DNA of 64,000 nucleotides, taken from NCBI RefSeq assembly GCF_026427775.1, contig NZ_CP044532.1, positions 2,852,001 through 2,916,000 of the forward strand. The letters run 5' to 3'. The translations under genes were made by a program, and so were the position numbers. Positions 19,107-29,169 of the stretch are shown here, piece by piece (the first letter of the stretch is position 1; each line of letters begins with the position of its first letter). The notes beneath the pieces are model-generated. The model was not told the DNA's origin and did not search any database. It worked only from the letters and a program-made list of their open reading frames with translations. The DNA comes from Arthrobacter sp. CDRTa11. Its GTDB lineage: Bacteria; Actinomycetota; Actinomycetes; Actinomycetales; Micrococcaceae.

Positions 19107-20280
19107 TCTCCTTCCCGAAGACCGGCAGCCAGTCATCATCGGTGCTCGCCGCACCCCAGTCTGCCGCGCGAACGGGGCCCTGAAGGAGCTGCGGGCACAC
19201 CAGCTGCTGGCGCCTGTCCTGGCTCAGCTGCTTGCTGACAGCCGCATTCCGTCCGGGGCCGTCACCGATGTTGTGATCGGCAACGCGGTGGGCGGCGGTG
19301 GAAATGTGGCCCGGCTCGCCCTGCTGGAGGCGGGCCTTCCTGTCAGCGTCCCGGGCGTCACCGTGGACCGGCAGTGCGGCTCGGGGCTGGATGCCATCGT
19401 GCTGGCCTCCAGGCTGGTGGCCGCCGGGGGCGGTCCCGTCTATCTGGCCGGGGGAGTGGAAAGCATCAGCACCGCGCCGCTGCGCGCACACCGGAACGAC
19501 GACGGCGGGCCTGACTTCTTTTCCCGGGCGCAGTTTGTGCCGCACAGCTTTGGTGACCCCGACATGGGTGTGGCTGCCGAGAACGTCGCAGCCAGGTTTT
19601 CGGTCAGCCGGGAGAGCCAGGATTCCTTTGCCCTGCGGAGCCATCAACGGGCAGTCGAAGCAGTCCAGGCGGGCCTGTTTACCGGCGAAATCACTCCGCT
19701 GGAAACGTCGTCCGGGACCATCAGTACTGATGACGGCCCACGTCCGCGGCTGACTGCCGGCGTCCTGGGCAGGTTCCCGGCAGCCTTTGTGGATCAGGGA
19801 ACTGTCACCGCCGGGAACTCATGCTTCGACGCGGATGCGGCGTCCGCCGTCGTGATCACGTCCTTGGAGCGTGCACGGGAATTGCGCGTGCCGGACGGCC
19901 TGCTGGTTCTGGCCACTGAGACTGTGGGTGTGGAACCGCGGCTGCTGGGAATCGGGGCTGCGATGGCCGCGGAAAAGCTTCTTGCGGCCAGGGCTTTGTC
20001 TGTCGCGGCGCTGGGCCTGGTGGAGTTCAATGAGGCTTTTGCGTCGCAAGCACTTGCGTGCCTTGACCACCTTGGCGTTGATCCGCTTCTGGTGAATCAC
20101 GACGGCGGTGCGCTGGCTTTGGGCCATGCGTACGGGGCGTCAGGGGCCGTGCTGGTGACGCGCCTGCTGGCTCAGGCAAGGCGGAAAGCCGAGGCAGGCT
20201 GCCTGGCCCTGGCCATAATCAGCATTGCCGGCGGCATGGGTACCGCGGCACTGCTGCAGTATGAGAAGTTTGCCGGCTGA
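19096..20280 (+). CDS. Thiolase family protein (YhfS-like) with altered second catalytic cysteine
   Basis: Thiolases cleave or form beta-ketoacyl-CoA. The 394-residue product keeps the nucleophile in DRQCGSGLD (Cys94), the NEAFA motif near residue 313, and the histidine in GGALALGHAYGASGA near residue 340. At the place of the usual C-terminal CxGG motif it reads ISIAGGMG, with Ser376 where the proton-relay cysteine should be. The start is TTG 19096, inside the end of the ligase gene, so translation is coupled. Function is probably acyl-CoA related and perhaps linked to biotin, judging from its neighbours, but degradative activity is doubtful. Confidence 0.85.
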   Translation: MATDLLPEDRQPVIIGARRTPVCRANGALKELRAHQLLAPVLAQLLADSRIPSGAVTDVVIGNAVGGGGNVARLALLEAGLPVSVPGVTVDRQCGSGLDAIVLASRLVAAGGGPVYLAGGVESISTAPLRAHRNDDGGPDFFSRAQFVPHSFGDPDMGVAAENVAARFSVSRESQDSFALRSHQRAVEAVQAGLFTGEITPLETSSGTISTDDGPRPRLTAGVLGRFPAAFVDQGTVTAGNSCFDADAASAVVITSLERARELRVPDGLLVLATETVGVEPRLLGIGAAMAAEKLLAARALSVAALGLVEFNEAFASQALACLDHLGVDPLLVNHDGGALALGHAYGASGAVLVTRLLAQARRKAEAGCLALAIISIAGGMGTAALLQYEKFAG

Positions 20281-20292
20281 TCAAGCGCGTTC

Positions 20293-20349
20293 GGGTTTTC
20301 ACGCTGTTCAGGGTTTTCAGGCTGTCCGTTTTCAGCGGCCGCTTTTCAG
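20293..20349. repeat. Degenerate direct repeats between converging thiolase and bioN genes
   Basis: GGGTTTTCACGCTGTTCA (20293) is followed by GGGTTTTCAGGCTGTCCG (20311), then two shorter TTTTCAG units at 20329 and 20343. They occupy almost the whole 72-base gap. Confidence 0.65.
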
Positions 20350-20352
20350 CCC

Positions 20353-20976
20353 TCATTCTTCGGGCTCGCCCAGTCCGCGGGCCGCCAGTGCCTCGCCGGT
20401 CTGCCTCGCGAACGCCACGGTGGTGATGATGACGGGCAGCACGAGGGCACGGGGGTTGCGCTCCAGCCCGCGGGCACGGGCGGAGTCCCGAACGTCGGCG
20501 AACGCGCCGGCAATGTAGGGGATGCTCCGCAGCATGATGGCGATGGTGAGGGCAAAGCGCTCGGGGTCGGCGCCAAAGCGGCGGAAGGGCCTGGCCAGGG
20601 AAACCACACCGTCCAGCAGCCGCTGCATCGGGGTGGTGGCTGTCAGCAGGGACGCCGCAACCACGCAGACCAGGATGTTCAGGACAATGCGTGCGGCGGT
20701 GGGGCCACCCAGCTGCCACCATTGGAACAGGCCGATCACCAGCAGTACCAGGATCAGCGGCCGGATGGCGGCGAGCAGCCTGAGCGCACCCGCGCCGGTC
20801 AGGAGAAACAGCCCGCACATCACGGCAAGGACCGCGGCGGACGCCAGCCAGTCGGCAATCAGGAACGACGACAGGCCACAGCCGATGACCAGCAGGAACT
20901 TGGCTGCCAGCGGTGCCCGGTGGATGACTGAGTTGCCGGGAACATAGTTGGCCAGCAGGAAGCCATGCCCCCTCAC
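20353..20976 (-). CDS. bioN: Energy-coupling factor transporter membrane protein (BioN/EcfT)
   Basis: Membrane T component linking the ATPase to the biotin-binding S component. The 207-residue protein has several hydrophobic helices and two Ala-Arg-Gly coupling motifs, SARARG near residue 160 and ALAARG near residue 200, diagnostic of EcfT. GTG 20976 is chosen because it overlaps the bioM stop as GTGA; an ATG at 21000 would overlap further. The bioY-bioM-bioN order supports the biotin assignment. Confidence 0.9.
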   Translation of the reverse strand: MRGHGFLLANYVPGNSVIHRAPLAAKFLLVIGCGLSSFLIADWLASAAVLAVMCGLFLLTGAGALRLLAAIRPLILVLLVIGLFQWWQLGGPTAARIVLNILVCVVAASLLTATTPMQRLLDGVVSLARPFRRFGADPERFALTIAIMLRSIPYIAGAFADVRDSARARGLERNPRALVLPVIITTVAFARQTGEALAARGLGEPEE

Positions 20977-21689
20977 GGGGATGCCAGGCCGTTGGCGCAA
21001 AGCGCCCGGTACCCGTCCACCGCCTCGGCAGGGCCGCCGTCGAACACCACCCGGCCTGCTTCGACCACCAGCACACGGTCCATTTCCAGTGCCAAATCCA
21101 GGTCATGGGTGGACATGATGATCTGCTGGTCAAGAGCCGACAGCGTACGCCGCAGCAGCTCGCGGTTCCGCAGATCCAGCAGCGTTGAAGGCTCATCCAG
21201 TACCAGTACCGAAGGGTTTACGGCCAGAACGGCCGCGAGTGCCATCAGTTGGCGTTCTCCGCCGGAGAGCTCGTAGATGCTCTGGTCGGCGAGCGGGAGG
21301 ATGCCGAACCGGTCCAGGGCGGCTTCCGCCTGGCGGCGCCGCTCCTGTCCGTTGCGGACCGGCCGGCGCAATGACAGTTCAACGTCCTCGCGTCCTGTGG
21401 GCATCACCAGTTGCGACAGCGGATCGGTGAAAACAAACCCGACCTGCCGGCGAACAGCACGGACGGCCCGGACAGTATCGGCGCCGTCCACACTGACCGA
21501 GCCCGAACTTGGCTGGACAAGCCCATTGATCAGGCGCAGCAGCGTGGACTTGCCGGAGCCGTTGGCCCCGATAACGCCGATCCGCTGTTCAGTCAGGTCC
21601 AACGTGACGTCCCGGAGGAGTGCTTTGGACTCATTCCGGCCTTCTACAGCCACCTCCACGCTGGCATGCTGGAATGAAATGCTGGCCAT
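20973..21689 (-). CDS. bioM: Energy-coupling factor ATPase (BioM/EcfA)
   Basis: ATPase powering biotin uptake. The 238-residue product shows Walker A GANGSGKSTLL near residue 42, the ECF-type Q-loop region FVFTDPLSQLVMPT near residue 90, signature LSGGERQLMALA near residue 140 and Walker B VLVLDEPSTLLD near residue 160. It lies 11 bases after bioY and overlaps bioN by four bases. Confidence 0.92.
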   Translation of the reverse strand: MASISFQHASVEVAVEGRNESKALLRDVTLDLTEQRIGVIGANGSGKSTLLRLINGLVQPSSGSVSVDGADTVRAVRAVRRQVGFVFTDPLSQLVMPTGREDVELSLRRPVRNGQERRRQAEAALDRFGILPLADQSIYELSGGERQLMALAAVLAVNPSVLVLDEPSTLLDLRNRELLRRTLSALDQQIIMSTHDLDLALEMDRVLVVEAGRVVFDGGPAEAVDGYRALCANGLASP

Positions 21690-21700
21690 GGCTGGTAACC

Positions 21701-22330
21701 CTACGCCGCGATCCGCTTAACGCGGCGCACCAGCAGGTCAGGAAAGGCCCGGTGCAGGGCAACCGCGATCGCTGCCGCCAGGACGTTCTTGACGACGTCG
21801 CCGGGGTAGAAGATGAGGTCGGCAACAAAGGCCTCGCCCAGGGTCGCCTTGGTGTTCAGGGCAATCCCGGCAATCCCGAGGGTGTGCACCACAACAATGC
21901 TGGTTACCGTGGCTGCGGCGAAGAACCACAGCGCCCTGGCACGCGACGTGCGGCGGATAACCACTGTTGCCAGCCAGCCGACCACGGCCGCGGCGATGGG
22001 GAAGGCGATGATATAGCCTGCTGACGGTCCGGCGAGGATACCCAGGCCGCTGCGGCCCTGGCTGAAGATCGGCAGTCCAGCCAGCCCCAGGACCGTGTAG
22101 AGGCCGACGGCGGCGAAGCCGCGTCCAGGGCCCAGCATCAGTCCGGTGAGCATCACGGCGAGCGTCTGGAAGGTGATGGGAACGCCGAAGACATTGGCGG
22201 CGATGCCGGGAATCATGGCTGATGCTGCCACCAGCGCGGCGAAAACGGCGATCAGCCCAAGGTCCGTGGCGTTCCAGCGGGTGCGTTCACGGGCGGCGGT
22301 GCCGGAGACAGCAGTGTCAGTCTTGCTCAT
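21701..22330 (-). CDS. bioY: Biotin transporter substrate-binding component BioY
   Basis: S component of the BioMNY uptake system. The 209-residue membrane protein has the BioY signature VPITFQTLAVMLTGLMLGP and, near residue 110, SGLGILAGPSAGYIIAFP. ATG 22330 is preceded by AGGAC at proper spacing; an upstream in-frame TTG at 22354 is less likely. It is the first gene of the bioY-bioM-bioN operon, with a candidate operator about 80 bases upstream. Confidence 0.95.
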   Translation of the reverse strand: MSKTDTAVSGTAARERTRWNATDLGLIAVFAALVAASAMIPGIAANVFGVPITFQTLAVMLTGLMLGPGRGFAAVGLYTVLGLAGLPIFSQGRSGLGILAGPSAGYIIAFPIAAAVVGWLATVVIRRTSRARALWFFAAATVTSIVVVHTLGIAGIALNTKATLGEAFVADLIFYPGDVVKNVLAAAIAVALHRAFPDLLVRRVKRIAA

Positions 22331-22405
22331 GGAAGTCCTGTCGGGGGTATACAAGCGGGGATAGGGGTCATCCTGACGTTACCGGCCCAGGAAAGCGGCC
22401 ATTTT

Positions 22406-22418
22406 GTAGGCAACCTAC
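22406..22418 (-). promoter_or_regulatory. Candidate operator upstream of bioY
   Basis: GTAGG-CAA-CCTAC is a 13-base inverted repeat with five-base arms, about 76 bases upstream of the bioY ATG. The 5-3-5 geometry resembles the 13-base BioQ operators known from corynebacterial biotin genes, though the arm sequence differs. Confidence 0.4.
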
Positions 22419-22513
22419 TAACCGCGGGTCCCGCACCTGATGGCAGCCCACAAAAACGTCCGGGGCCAAGGCAGTGTCCCGGCACGGACACCCAAGGTAT
22501 GTGTGCGGAAGCT

Positions 22514-22723
22514 TCAGCCGGTGTTTTCCAGAACCAGCTCATGAACCGCCGAGGCCAGGGCGTTCATGTCGAACCAGGCAACCGGCAACAGTTCATGGAT
22601 AAAGGCATCAAAATCAAAGGGATGGCAATCCCCACCGTGGTTCCAGTACAGGATCCAGAGGTCAGTCAAGGCCACATCATCCCGCTGCAGCAGGATCCTC
22701 GCCGTGTGCCGCAGGTCTTCCAT
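22514..22723 (-). CDS. Small hypothetical protein (69 aa)
   Basis: I do not recognise this family. The frame starts at ATG 22723, six bases after an AAGGA ribosome site, and encodes an acidic, aromatic-rich protein with ILYWNHGGDCHPFDFDAF in the middle and no membrane segment. Amino acid make-up looks like a real soluble protein. It stands alone between bioY and the GAF-ANTAR gene, on the reverse strand. No function can be assigned. Confidence 0.6.
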   Translation of the reverse strand: MEDLRHTARILLQRDDVALTDLWILYWNHGGDCHPFDFDAFIHELLPVAWFDMNALASAVHELVLENTG

Positions 22724-22907
22724 AACCAATCCTTGCTTCTGCTACCCGCACCCCACAAGACCGGCAACGGCATTGCTGCAATTTGTGAGGTGTGGGATGT
22801 CAAAATCCCGGGCCGGCAGGGGTTGCGGGAGTCGGCAGGCCTGCCGCGTTTCCTGCTGCAGTGGGCCGCTGTTGTAGCCGCACTCCTGCTCCAATAGATT
22901 GACCACT

Positions 22908-23642
22908 ATGGATACACCTGAAGAGATGGACGACGTCGAACGGCTGCAGGACCTTGTTGCCGACATGGAAGACATCAAAGGGTTCCTCCAGGGCATGACG
23001 GGTCGGGCAGCCGCTGCAATGACCCGCGCCACGAACACACGCATTGAGTGTGCCGTTACGCTTCGGCGCCGCAAGCGCTCCGCGACGATCGCCGGTAGCA
23101 GCGATGATGCGGTCCTCCTGGACGGCATCGAACAGCGGCTCGGAGACGGGCCGTGCCTGCTGGCGGTGCGGACAGGCGTCCCGGTACTGCTGGGCGATGT
23201 ATCATCCGATGCCCGCTGGCCGGAGTTCCGTGAAGAACTGGGGGATAAGGGCTTTCACAGCGCCCTGGGCATCCCCTTGGAAGTGGGCAGCAATGCGTCG
23301 GCCGTCCTGAATTTCTTCGCTGCCGAGAGGGGCGTCTTTACCCAGGAAACGATCGACGAGGCTGAGCGCTTCGGTGACGTGGCCGCGCGTGCGCTCCGCC
23401 TGGGCCTCAGGATCGCCGCCGCCGAGTTGCGCGCCCATGACCTCGCCTCGGCCATGGAGTCCAGGACCACCATCGACATGGCACGTGGCATCATCATGGC
23501 GCAGAACCGCTGCACGGGCGAAGAAGCCTTCGATATCCTGCGTCGCGTTTCAAGCACCCGAAACGAGAAGCTGCATGATGTTGCCGGTGGCGTCGTCGCC
23601 GGGGTTGCAGGACCGCCCAGGGCAATGCACTTCGAGCCGTGA
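22908..23642 (+). CDS. GAF and ANTAR domain-containing regulator
   Basis: Predicted RNA-binding antitermination regulator. The 244-residue protein has a short acidic coiled N-terminus, a GAF sensor domain around residues 40-160 (GDGPCLLAVRTGVPVLLGD), and a C-terminal ANTAR domain with SRTTIDMARGIIMAQNRC near residue 190. ANTAR domains bind paired hairpins in target mRNAs. The ATG at 22908 is preferred to the TTG three codons upstream. No sensory kinase or target gene is evident beside it. Confidence 0.9.
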   Translation: MDTPEEMDDVERLQDLVADMEDIKGFLQGMTGRAAAAMTRATNTRIECAVTLRRRKRSATIAGSSDDAVLLDGIEQRLGDGPCLLAVRTGVPVLLGDVSSDARWPEFREELGDKGFHSALGIPLEVGSNASAVLNFFAAERGVFTQETIDEAERFGDVAARALRLGLRIAAAELRAHDLASAMESRTTIDMARGIIMAQNRCTGEEAFDILRRVSSTRNEKLHDVAGGVVAGVAGPPRAMHFEP

Positions 23643-23835
23643 CGTACCGGCGGCCAGGCGGCCTTCCGGGCCACGGAAATCACGACGGCGGCAGGGCGGT
23701 TATGCAGTGAAGCTGCGGCCGGTAGACTTGTAAAGGCCGTTCTCTGGCCAATCTGCCCGTTTCTTCCAGATGCCCTCATCCCAGACGACATCCGTTGAGC
23801 CGTGGCGTTCCCCGTTGTGAAAGGCCTTACCTGCT

Positions 23836-25434
23836 GTGATTACCGTCCAGGATCTTGAATTGCGCGCCGGCGCCCGGCTCCTTATGGACCAGGTGAGCTT
23901 CCGCATCGACAAGGGAGACAAGATCGGCCTCGTGGGCCGAAACGGAGCAGGCAAGACCACCCTGACCCGCGTATTGGCCGGTGAAGGACTTCCAGCCGCC
24001 GGCAAAGTGACCCGCACCGGAGAGATCGGTTACCTTCCGCAGGATCCCCGCACCCCGGACATGGAGCAGCTTGCCCGCGACCGTATCCTGGCTGCCAGGG
24101 GGCTGGACATCGCCGTCGGCAAGCTCCGGCAGGCGCACGATGAGATGGCGAGCGAGGACGCCGACGTCCAGCGCAAGGCGATGAACCGCTACGACCGGCT
24201 GGAATCAGAGTTCCTGGCCGCCGGCGGCTACTCCGCTGAGGCCGAAGCCGCCGCCATCTGCTCCAACCTGGCACTGCCGGACCGTATCCTGAACCAGCCG
24301 CTTAAGACGCTATCTGGTGGGCAGCGCCGGCGTGTTGAACTGGCACGGATCCTGTACTCCGACGCCGAGACCATGCTGCTGGATGAACCTACCAACCACC
24401 TTGATGCGGACTCCATCGCGTGGCTCCGCGACTTCCTGAAAAACCATCAGGGCGGGCTCATTGTCATCAGCCACGATACCGAGCTCCTGGAAGCCACCGT
24501 CAACAAGGTCTTCCTGCTCGACGCCAACCGCGCCCAGATCGACTTCTACAACATGGACTGGAAGCGCTACCTCACCCAGCGGGAGACCGACGAACGAGCC
24601 CGCAAGCGGGAACGCGCCAACGCGGAAAAGAAGGCCCAGGTCCTGTTTGACCAGGCCAACAAGATGCGGGCCAAGGCCACCAAGGCAGTTGCGGCCCAGA
24701 ACATGGCCAAGCGTGCCGAGCGGCTGCTCAGCGGGCTGGAAGCCGTCCGCGAAAACGACCGCGTGGCCGCCCTCCGCTTCCCGGATCCGTCACCCTGCGG
24801 CAAGACCCCGCTGACGGCAGAAGGCCTCAGCAAGTCCTACGGTTCCCTGGAGATCTTCACCGATGTGGATCTGGCGATCGACCGCGGTTCCAAGGTGGTT
24901 ATCCTGGGCCTGAACGGCGCCGGAAAGACCACCCTGCTGCGCATGCTCGCCGGCGTGGACAAGCCCGACACCGGAGACATCATCCCTGGGCACGGGCTCA
25001 AGGTGGGCTACTATGCCCAGGAGCACGAAACCCTGGACGTCGACCGGACCGTCCTGCAGAACATGCGTTCTTCAGCGCCGGACATGCAGGACGCCGAAGT
25101 CCGCGGCATCCTTGGCTCGTTCCTGTTCTCCGGGGACGACGTCGACAAGCCGGCCGGCGTCCTTTCAGGTGGTGAGAAAACCCGCCTGGCCCTGGCCACC
25201 ATTGTGGCTTCCAGCGCCAATGTGCTTCTGCTGGACGAACCCACGAACAACCTGGACCCTGCCAGCCGCGCCGAGATCCTGGGCGCCCTGCGCAACTACA
25301 GCGGCGCCGTGGTCCTTGTCAGCCACGACGAAGGCGCAGTGGAAGCACTGAATCCGGAGCGGGTAGTCCTCCTGCCGGACGGCGTCGAGGACCTCTGGAA
25401 CGAGGACTACCTGGACCTCATCACACTGGCCTAG
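23836..25434 (+). CDS. ABC-F family ATPase
   Basis: Soluble tandem ABC ATPase of the ribosome-associated ABC-F family, with no membrane domain. The 532 residues contain Walker A GRNGAGKTTL near residue 35, signature LSGGQRRRVELA near residue 160, a charged linker (QRETDERARKRERANAEKKA) near residue 255, a second Walker A GLNGAGKTTL near residue 358 and signature LSGGEKTRLALA near residue 445. Start is GTG 23836. Members act in translation or in ribosome protection against antibiotics; which applies here cannot be told. Confidence 0.92.
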   Translation: MITVQDLELRAGARLLMDQVSFRIDKGDKIGLVGRNGAGKTTLTRVLAGEGLPAAGKVTRTGEIGYLPQDPRTPDMEQLARDRILAARGLDIAVGKLRQAHDEMASEDADVQRKAMNRYDRLESEFLAAGGYSAEAEAAAICSNLALPDRILNQPLKTLSGGQRRRVELARILYSDAETMLLDEPTNHLDADSIAWLRDFLKNHQGGLIVISHDTELLEATVNKVFLLDANRAQIDFYNMDWKRYLTQRETDERARKRERANAEKKAQVLFDQANKMRAKATKAVAAQNMAKRAERLLSGLEAVRENDRVAALRFPDPSPCGKTPLTAEGLSKSYGSLEIFTDVDLAIDRGSKVVILGLNGAGKTTLLRMLAGVDKPDTGDIIPGHGLKVGYYAQEHETLDVDRTVLQNMRSSAPDMQDAEVRGILGSFLFSGDDVDKPAGVLSGGEKTRLALATIVASSANVLLLDEPTNNLDPASRAEILGALRNYSGAVVLVSHDEGAVEALNPERVVLLPDGVEDLWNEDYLDLITLA

Positions 25435-25448
25435 GCTCTCAGCGGGGC

Positions 25449-25853
25449 TCAGGCAGCCAGGCCAGCCATCTTCGTTCGTGCCATGCTGGTTGGCGTCCTT
25501 TGTGTCAGTGTCCCGGCCGTCGCGGCCGAAGCCGGTGCACTCATGGCCGGTGCAGTCATGACTGCAGTGCTTGGCGGTACCACCCGGAGCCTGCAGTCCG
25601 CCTGGTAGGGATCGATCTGCACGGGCAGGTGACGCGTCCGGGAGCACTTGTTCAGTTGCTCCAGCGCGTCCGGCTCAACCCAGGCGTGGGTCATGTCGAT
25701 TTCCAGGTCAAGATTTTCCCGGAGGGCGTTGGCTCGCTTTACCACAACGTAAAGGGCCTGGATGCTTTTGGTGGTCACATGGCCTCGGGTGGAAACCTGG
25801 GCGCGGGCGGAATCGAGGTCTACTCGAACGAGAATACTGAGCTTGTCGGTCAA
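25449..25853 (-). CDS. Hypothetical protein (about 134 aa)
   Basis: No recognised family. The central region, from LTDKLSILVRVDLDSARAQV to DPYQADCRLRVVP, has the alternating pattern of an alpha/beta protein, while the last 40 residues are low-complexity Ala/Thr/Pro. I place the start at TTG 25853, where the conserved-looking part begins; the frame is open back to 25988 with an ATG there. It converges on the ABC-F gene with 14 bases between. The gene is probably real but its start is uncertain. Confidence 0.55.
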   Translation of the reverse strand: MTDKLSILVRVDLDSARAQVSTRGHVTTKSIQALYVVVKRANALRENLDLEIDMTHAWVEPDALEQLNKCSRTRHLPVQIDPYQADCRLRVVPPSTAVMTAPAMSAPASAATAGTLTQRTPTSMARTKMAGLAA

Positions 25854-25944
25854 GACGCTGCCCTTCGTTAGGGGTGGCCGCGACGCTGCGGCCTCACCCA
25901 GACTAGGCAATCGATGTGACCTGCGCAACATTTGATTCAGGTTT

Positions 25945-26088
25945 TTACTCGGAAGGCTCTCCTGGCGCGCTCGGCCGGTCCGCCTCAACGTCCGGATCCA
26001 CTACCGGCGAAAGGGCATCAGCGAGGAATTCCCGCGGGCTTTCGTCATCGCGTACCGGCGGGTCATCTTCGGCTGGATTCTCGCTCAT
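25945..26088 (-). CDS. Small acidic hypothetical protein (47 aa)
   Basis: Short frame from ATG 26088, beginning MSENPAEDDPPVRDDESPRE and ending GEPSE. It is acidic and proline-rich, probably disordered, and follows the SURF1 gene by 58 bases on the same strand. The ribosome site is weak. No family recognised, so it is listed with caution. Confidence 0.4.
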   Translation of the reverse strand: MSENPAEDDPPVRDDESPREFLADALSPVVDPDVEADRPSAPGEPSE

Positions 26089-26146
26089 GCCGTCATAGTA
26101 ACCCCGCGGCGGCTGCGGCCGCCGTGGGAACGGGGACGGATATCCG

Positions 26147-27022
26147 TTACATGCCCCGCGCGTCCAGGATGGCGTCTTCCTCTTCCTCCGACGTCGCGTT
26201 CCTGCGTTTACGGGCAACGGCGGGACGACGGCGGGCCGCCGAGTGCATTGTGCTACCGGAGTCAATTCCGTCCTCCGCTTCCTCTTCCGCGTCGATCGCC
26301 GCGTTACGGGCCTGCTGCCTGGCGGCATAGCCGAAGCCCACAAACATCAGGACTCCAAAGGCAAACCACTGCAGCGAGTAGGACAGATGCGTCCCCTCCT
26401 CCGTGGAGGGCATGGGGAAGGGAAAAGGCATGTCAGCCACTGGCGGCGACTCGCTGGCCAGCTGCCCGTAGGCGCCGGTCAGAAGGGGATAGCCCAGCTC
26501 AGCCGAGTAGGTGGGAAGGTCAATGGAGGCCAGTTGCCCGGCCGGGGCCCCGCGCTGCAGCTGCGGCTCACCTGGTTTGAGCCGGACAACGGCAGTCACT
26601 TCCCCGGAGGGCGGTTCCGGGACCGAGTCGGGGCTGCCCGGATTGTTGTTGCCAATGGGCAGCCATCCGCGGTCGATGACCACTGTCTCGCCCGAATCAA
26701 GCCTGAACGGAACCACTACCTCATAACCCGGCTGGCCGTTCAGCGGACGGTTCCTGACAATCCGTTGGCCTGCGACGTCATAGCGGCCCTTCAGTTCAAC
26801 CTGAGTCCATTCCTTCTCCGGATCCAGACTGATGAAGTCGTCCCTCGCGTCAGCGAAGGGAATGGGGGCTGCCGAATAATTGGAGACCACCCGGTTGATC
26901 TCTGCAAGGGTTTCAGCCCTGCGGTCCATCTGCCACCGCCCCAGGAAGACACAGGCCGCCGCGAAAAGGGCGGCCAGCAGGAGGTAGCCCAGCCACTTGC
27001 TGGAAAAGAGGAACCGGTACAT
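26147..27022 (-). CDS. SURF1 family protein
   Basis: Membrane assembly factor for heme-copper cytochrome oxidase. The 291-residue protein has the SURF1 design: an N-terminal helix (WLGYLLLAALFAAACVFLGRWQ, residues about 9-30), a periplasmic domain with VVIDRGWLPIGNN near residue 130, and a second helix LQWFAFGVLMFVGFGYAA near residue 230. The basic tail is a lineage-specific extension. It fits with the heme A genes elsewhere in the window. The gene upstream ends exactly one base before its start. Confidence 0.92.
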   Translation of the reverse strand: MYRFLFSSKWLGYLLLAALFAAACVFLGRWQMDRRAETLAEINRVVSNYSAAPIPFADARDDFISLDPEKEWTQVELKGRYDVAGQRIVRNRPLNGQPGYEVVVPFRLDSGETVVIDRGWLPIGNNNPGSPDSVPEPPSGEVTAVVRLKPGEPQLQRGAPAGQLASIDLPTYSAELGYPLLTGAYGQLASESPPVADMPFPFPMPSTEEGTHLSYSLQWFAFGVLMFVGFGYAARQQARNAAIDAEEEAEDGIDSGSTMHSAARRRPAVARKRRNATSEEEEDAILDARGM

Positions 27023-27291
27023 TCAGCCGTCCTGCCTTGCAGGGGCATGTCCGGCCTCCGCCTCGGGAGCCAGGGCTACGGTGTCCTTCCAAAGCCCACG
27101 CGTCTGGAGATAGTCCTCAAGCCAGGCACGGTGCTCGTTGCAGGCGAGCCAGATCTTCCGCCGTTCCGGAGTGTGGATCTTGGGATTGTTCCAGAGGAGC
27201 TGCCAGACGGCATTCGAACGGCAGGCTTTCCGGGAGCACATGGCAGGCCCGGCCGGCCCGGGATCCGTCCCTGCAGCCAGGTCGAAAATGT

Positions 27292-27295
<4 letters not shown>
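27023..27295 (-). CDS. Small cysteine-containing actinobacterial protein (90 aa)
   Basis: Function unknown. It has CSRKAC near residue 20 and CNEH near residue 52, a possible metal site, plus a tryptophan-rich middle (WQLLWNNPKIHTPERRKIW). ATG 27295 overlaps the DUF3099 stop by four bases, and its own stop abuts the SURF1 start, so the three genes form one transcript. The tight linkage with SURF1 may point to a role in respiratory assembly, but this is inference. Confidence 0.75.
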
Positions 27296-28602
<1,307 letters not shown>

Positions 28603-28610
28603 CGCGCGGC

Positions 28611-28988
28611 TCATTCCGCGGCGCCGTGCGCCTCCCGGATCCAGTCAGCCACCTCGGCGTCAAGTTGATCCGCCCGGCGGAGCTCCAGGTGGTGCATCCA
28701 TACCGTGGGGGACGGGTGGACGATTTCCTTGAATCTGGGCGAATCGACCCGCCGGGGCAGCGCAAGGGAAAGCACCGCGGGAACATCGGTACTGAGATGG
28801 CGGCGCGGATTCCACACATAGGCAAAGCCACGCCGACGGCGGAACGCCACCTGGCTGGCGGTCGTTCGTACGGTGGCCTCCACGGTGGTGGTGATCAGGC
28901 GGTGCGCTGCACGGTACAGTTCCAGCCCGTCCGGGGACGATTGAAAGAGCTCCTCCGGGCTGGAATCAACGCCATGCGCTCCAGTCAA
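28611..28988 (-). CDS. DUF5655 domain protein
   Basis: Protein of 125 residues matching the DUF5655 pattern: an N-terminal SPEELFQSSPDGLELYRA, a central FRRRRGFAYVWNPRRHL strand pair, and a C-terminal DQLDAEVADWIREAH helix. The family is predicted to bind nucleic acid or a small ligand but is uncharacterised. It converges on fabG with eight bases between stops. An alternative start a few codons in is possible. Confidence 0.8.
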   Translation of the reverse strand: MTGAHGVDSSPEELFQSSPDGLELYRAAHRLITTTVEATVRTTASQVAFRRRRGFAYVWNPRRHLSTDVPAVLSLALPRRVDSPRFKEIVHPSPTVWMHHLELRRADQLDAEVADWIREAHGAAE

Positions 28989-29169
28989 GGCTGCGGCCCT
29001 GCATCTTTATGGCACCTAGGCATGGCGGCAGCCTACGCCTGCCGACGGGCCGGCAACTAGCCGGCCGGGGCTTCTTTGTTGGGCTTGAACAAGCGTAATG
29101 GAGTCCTGCGCTGGCATGATGGACTGCAGGCCTAGACATATTTAGACGTTTCGAACAAAGGAAGTACCT

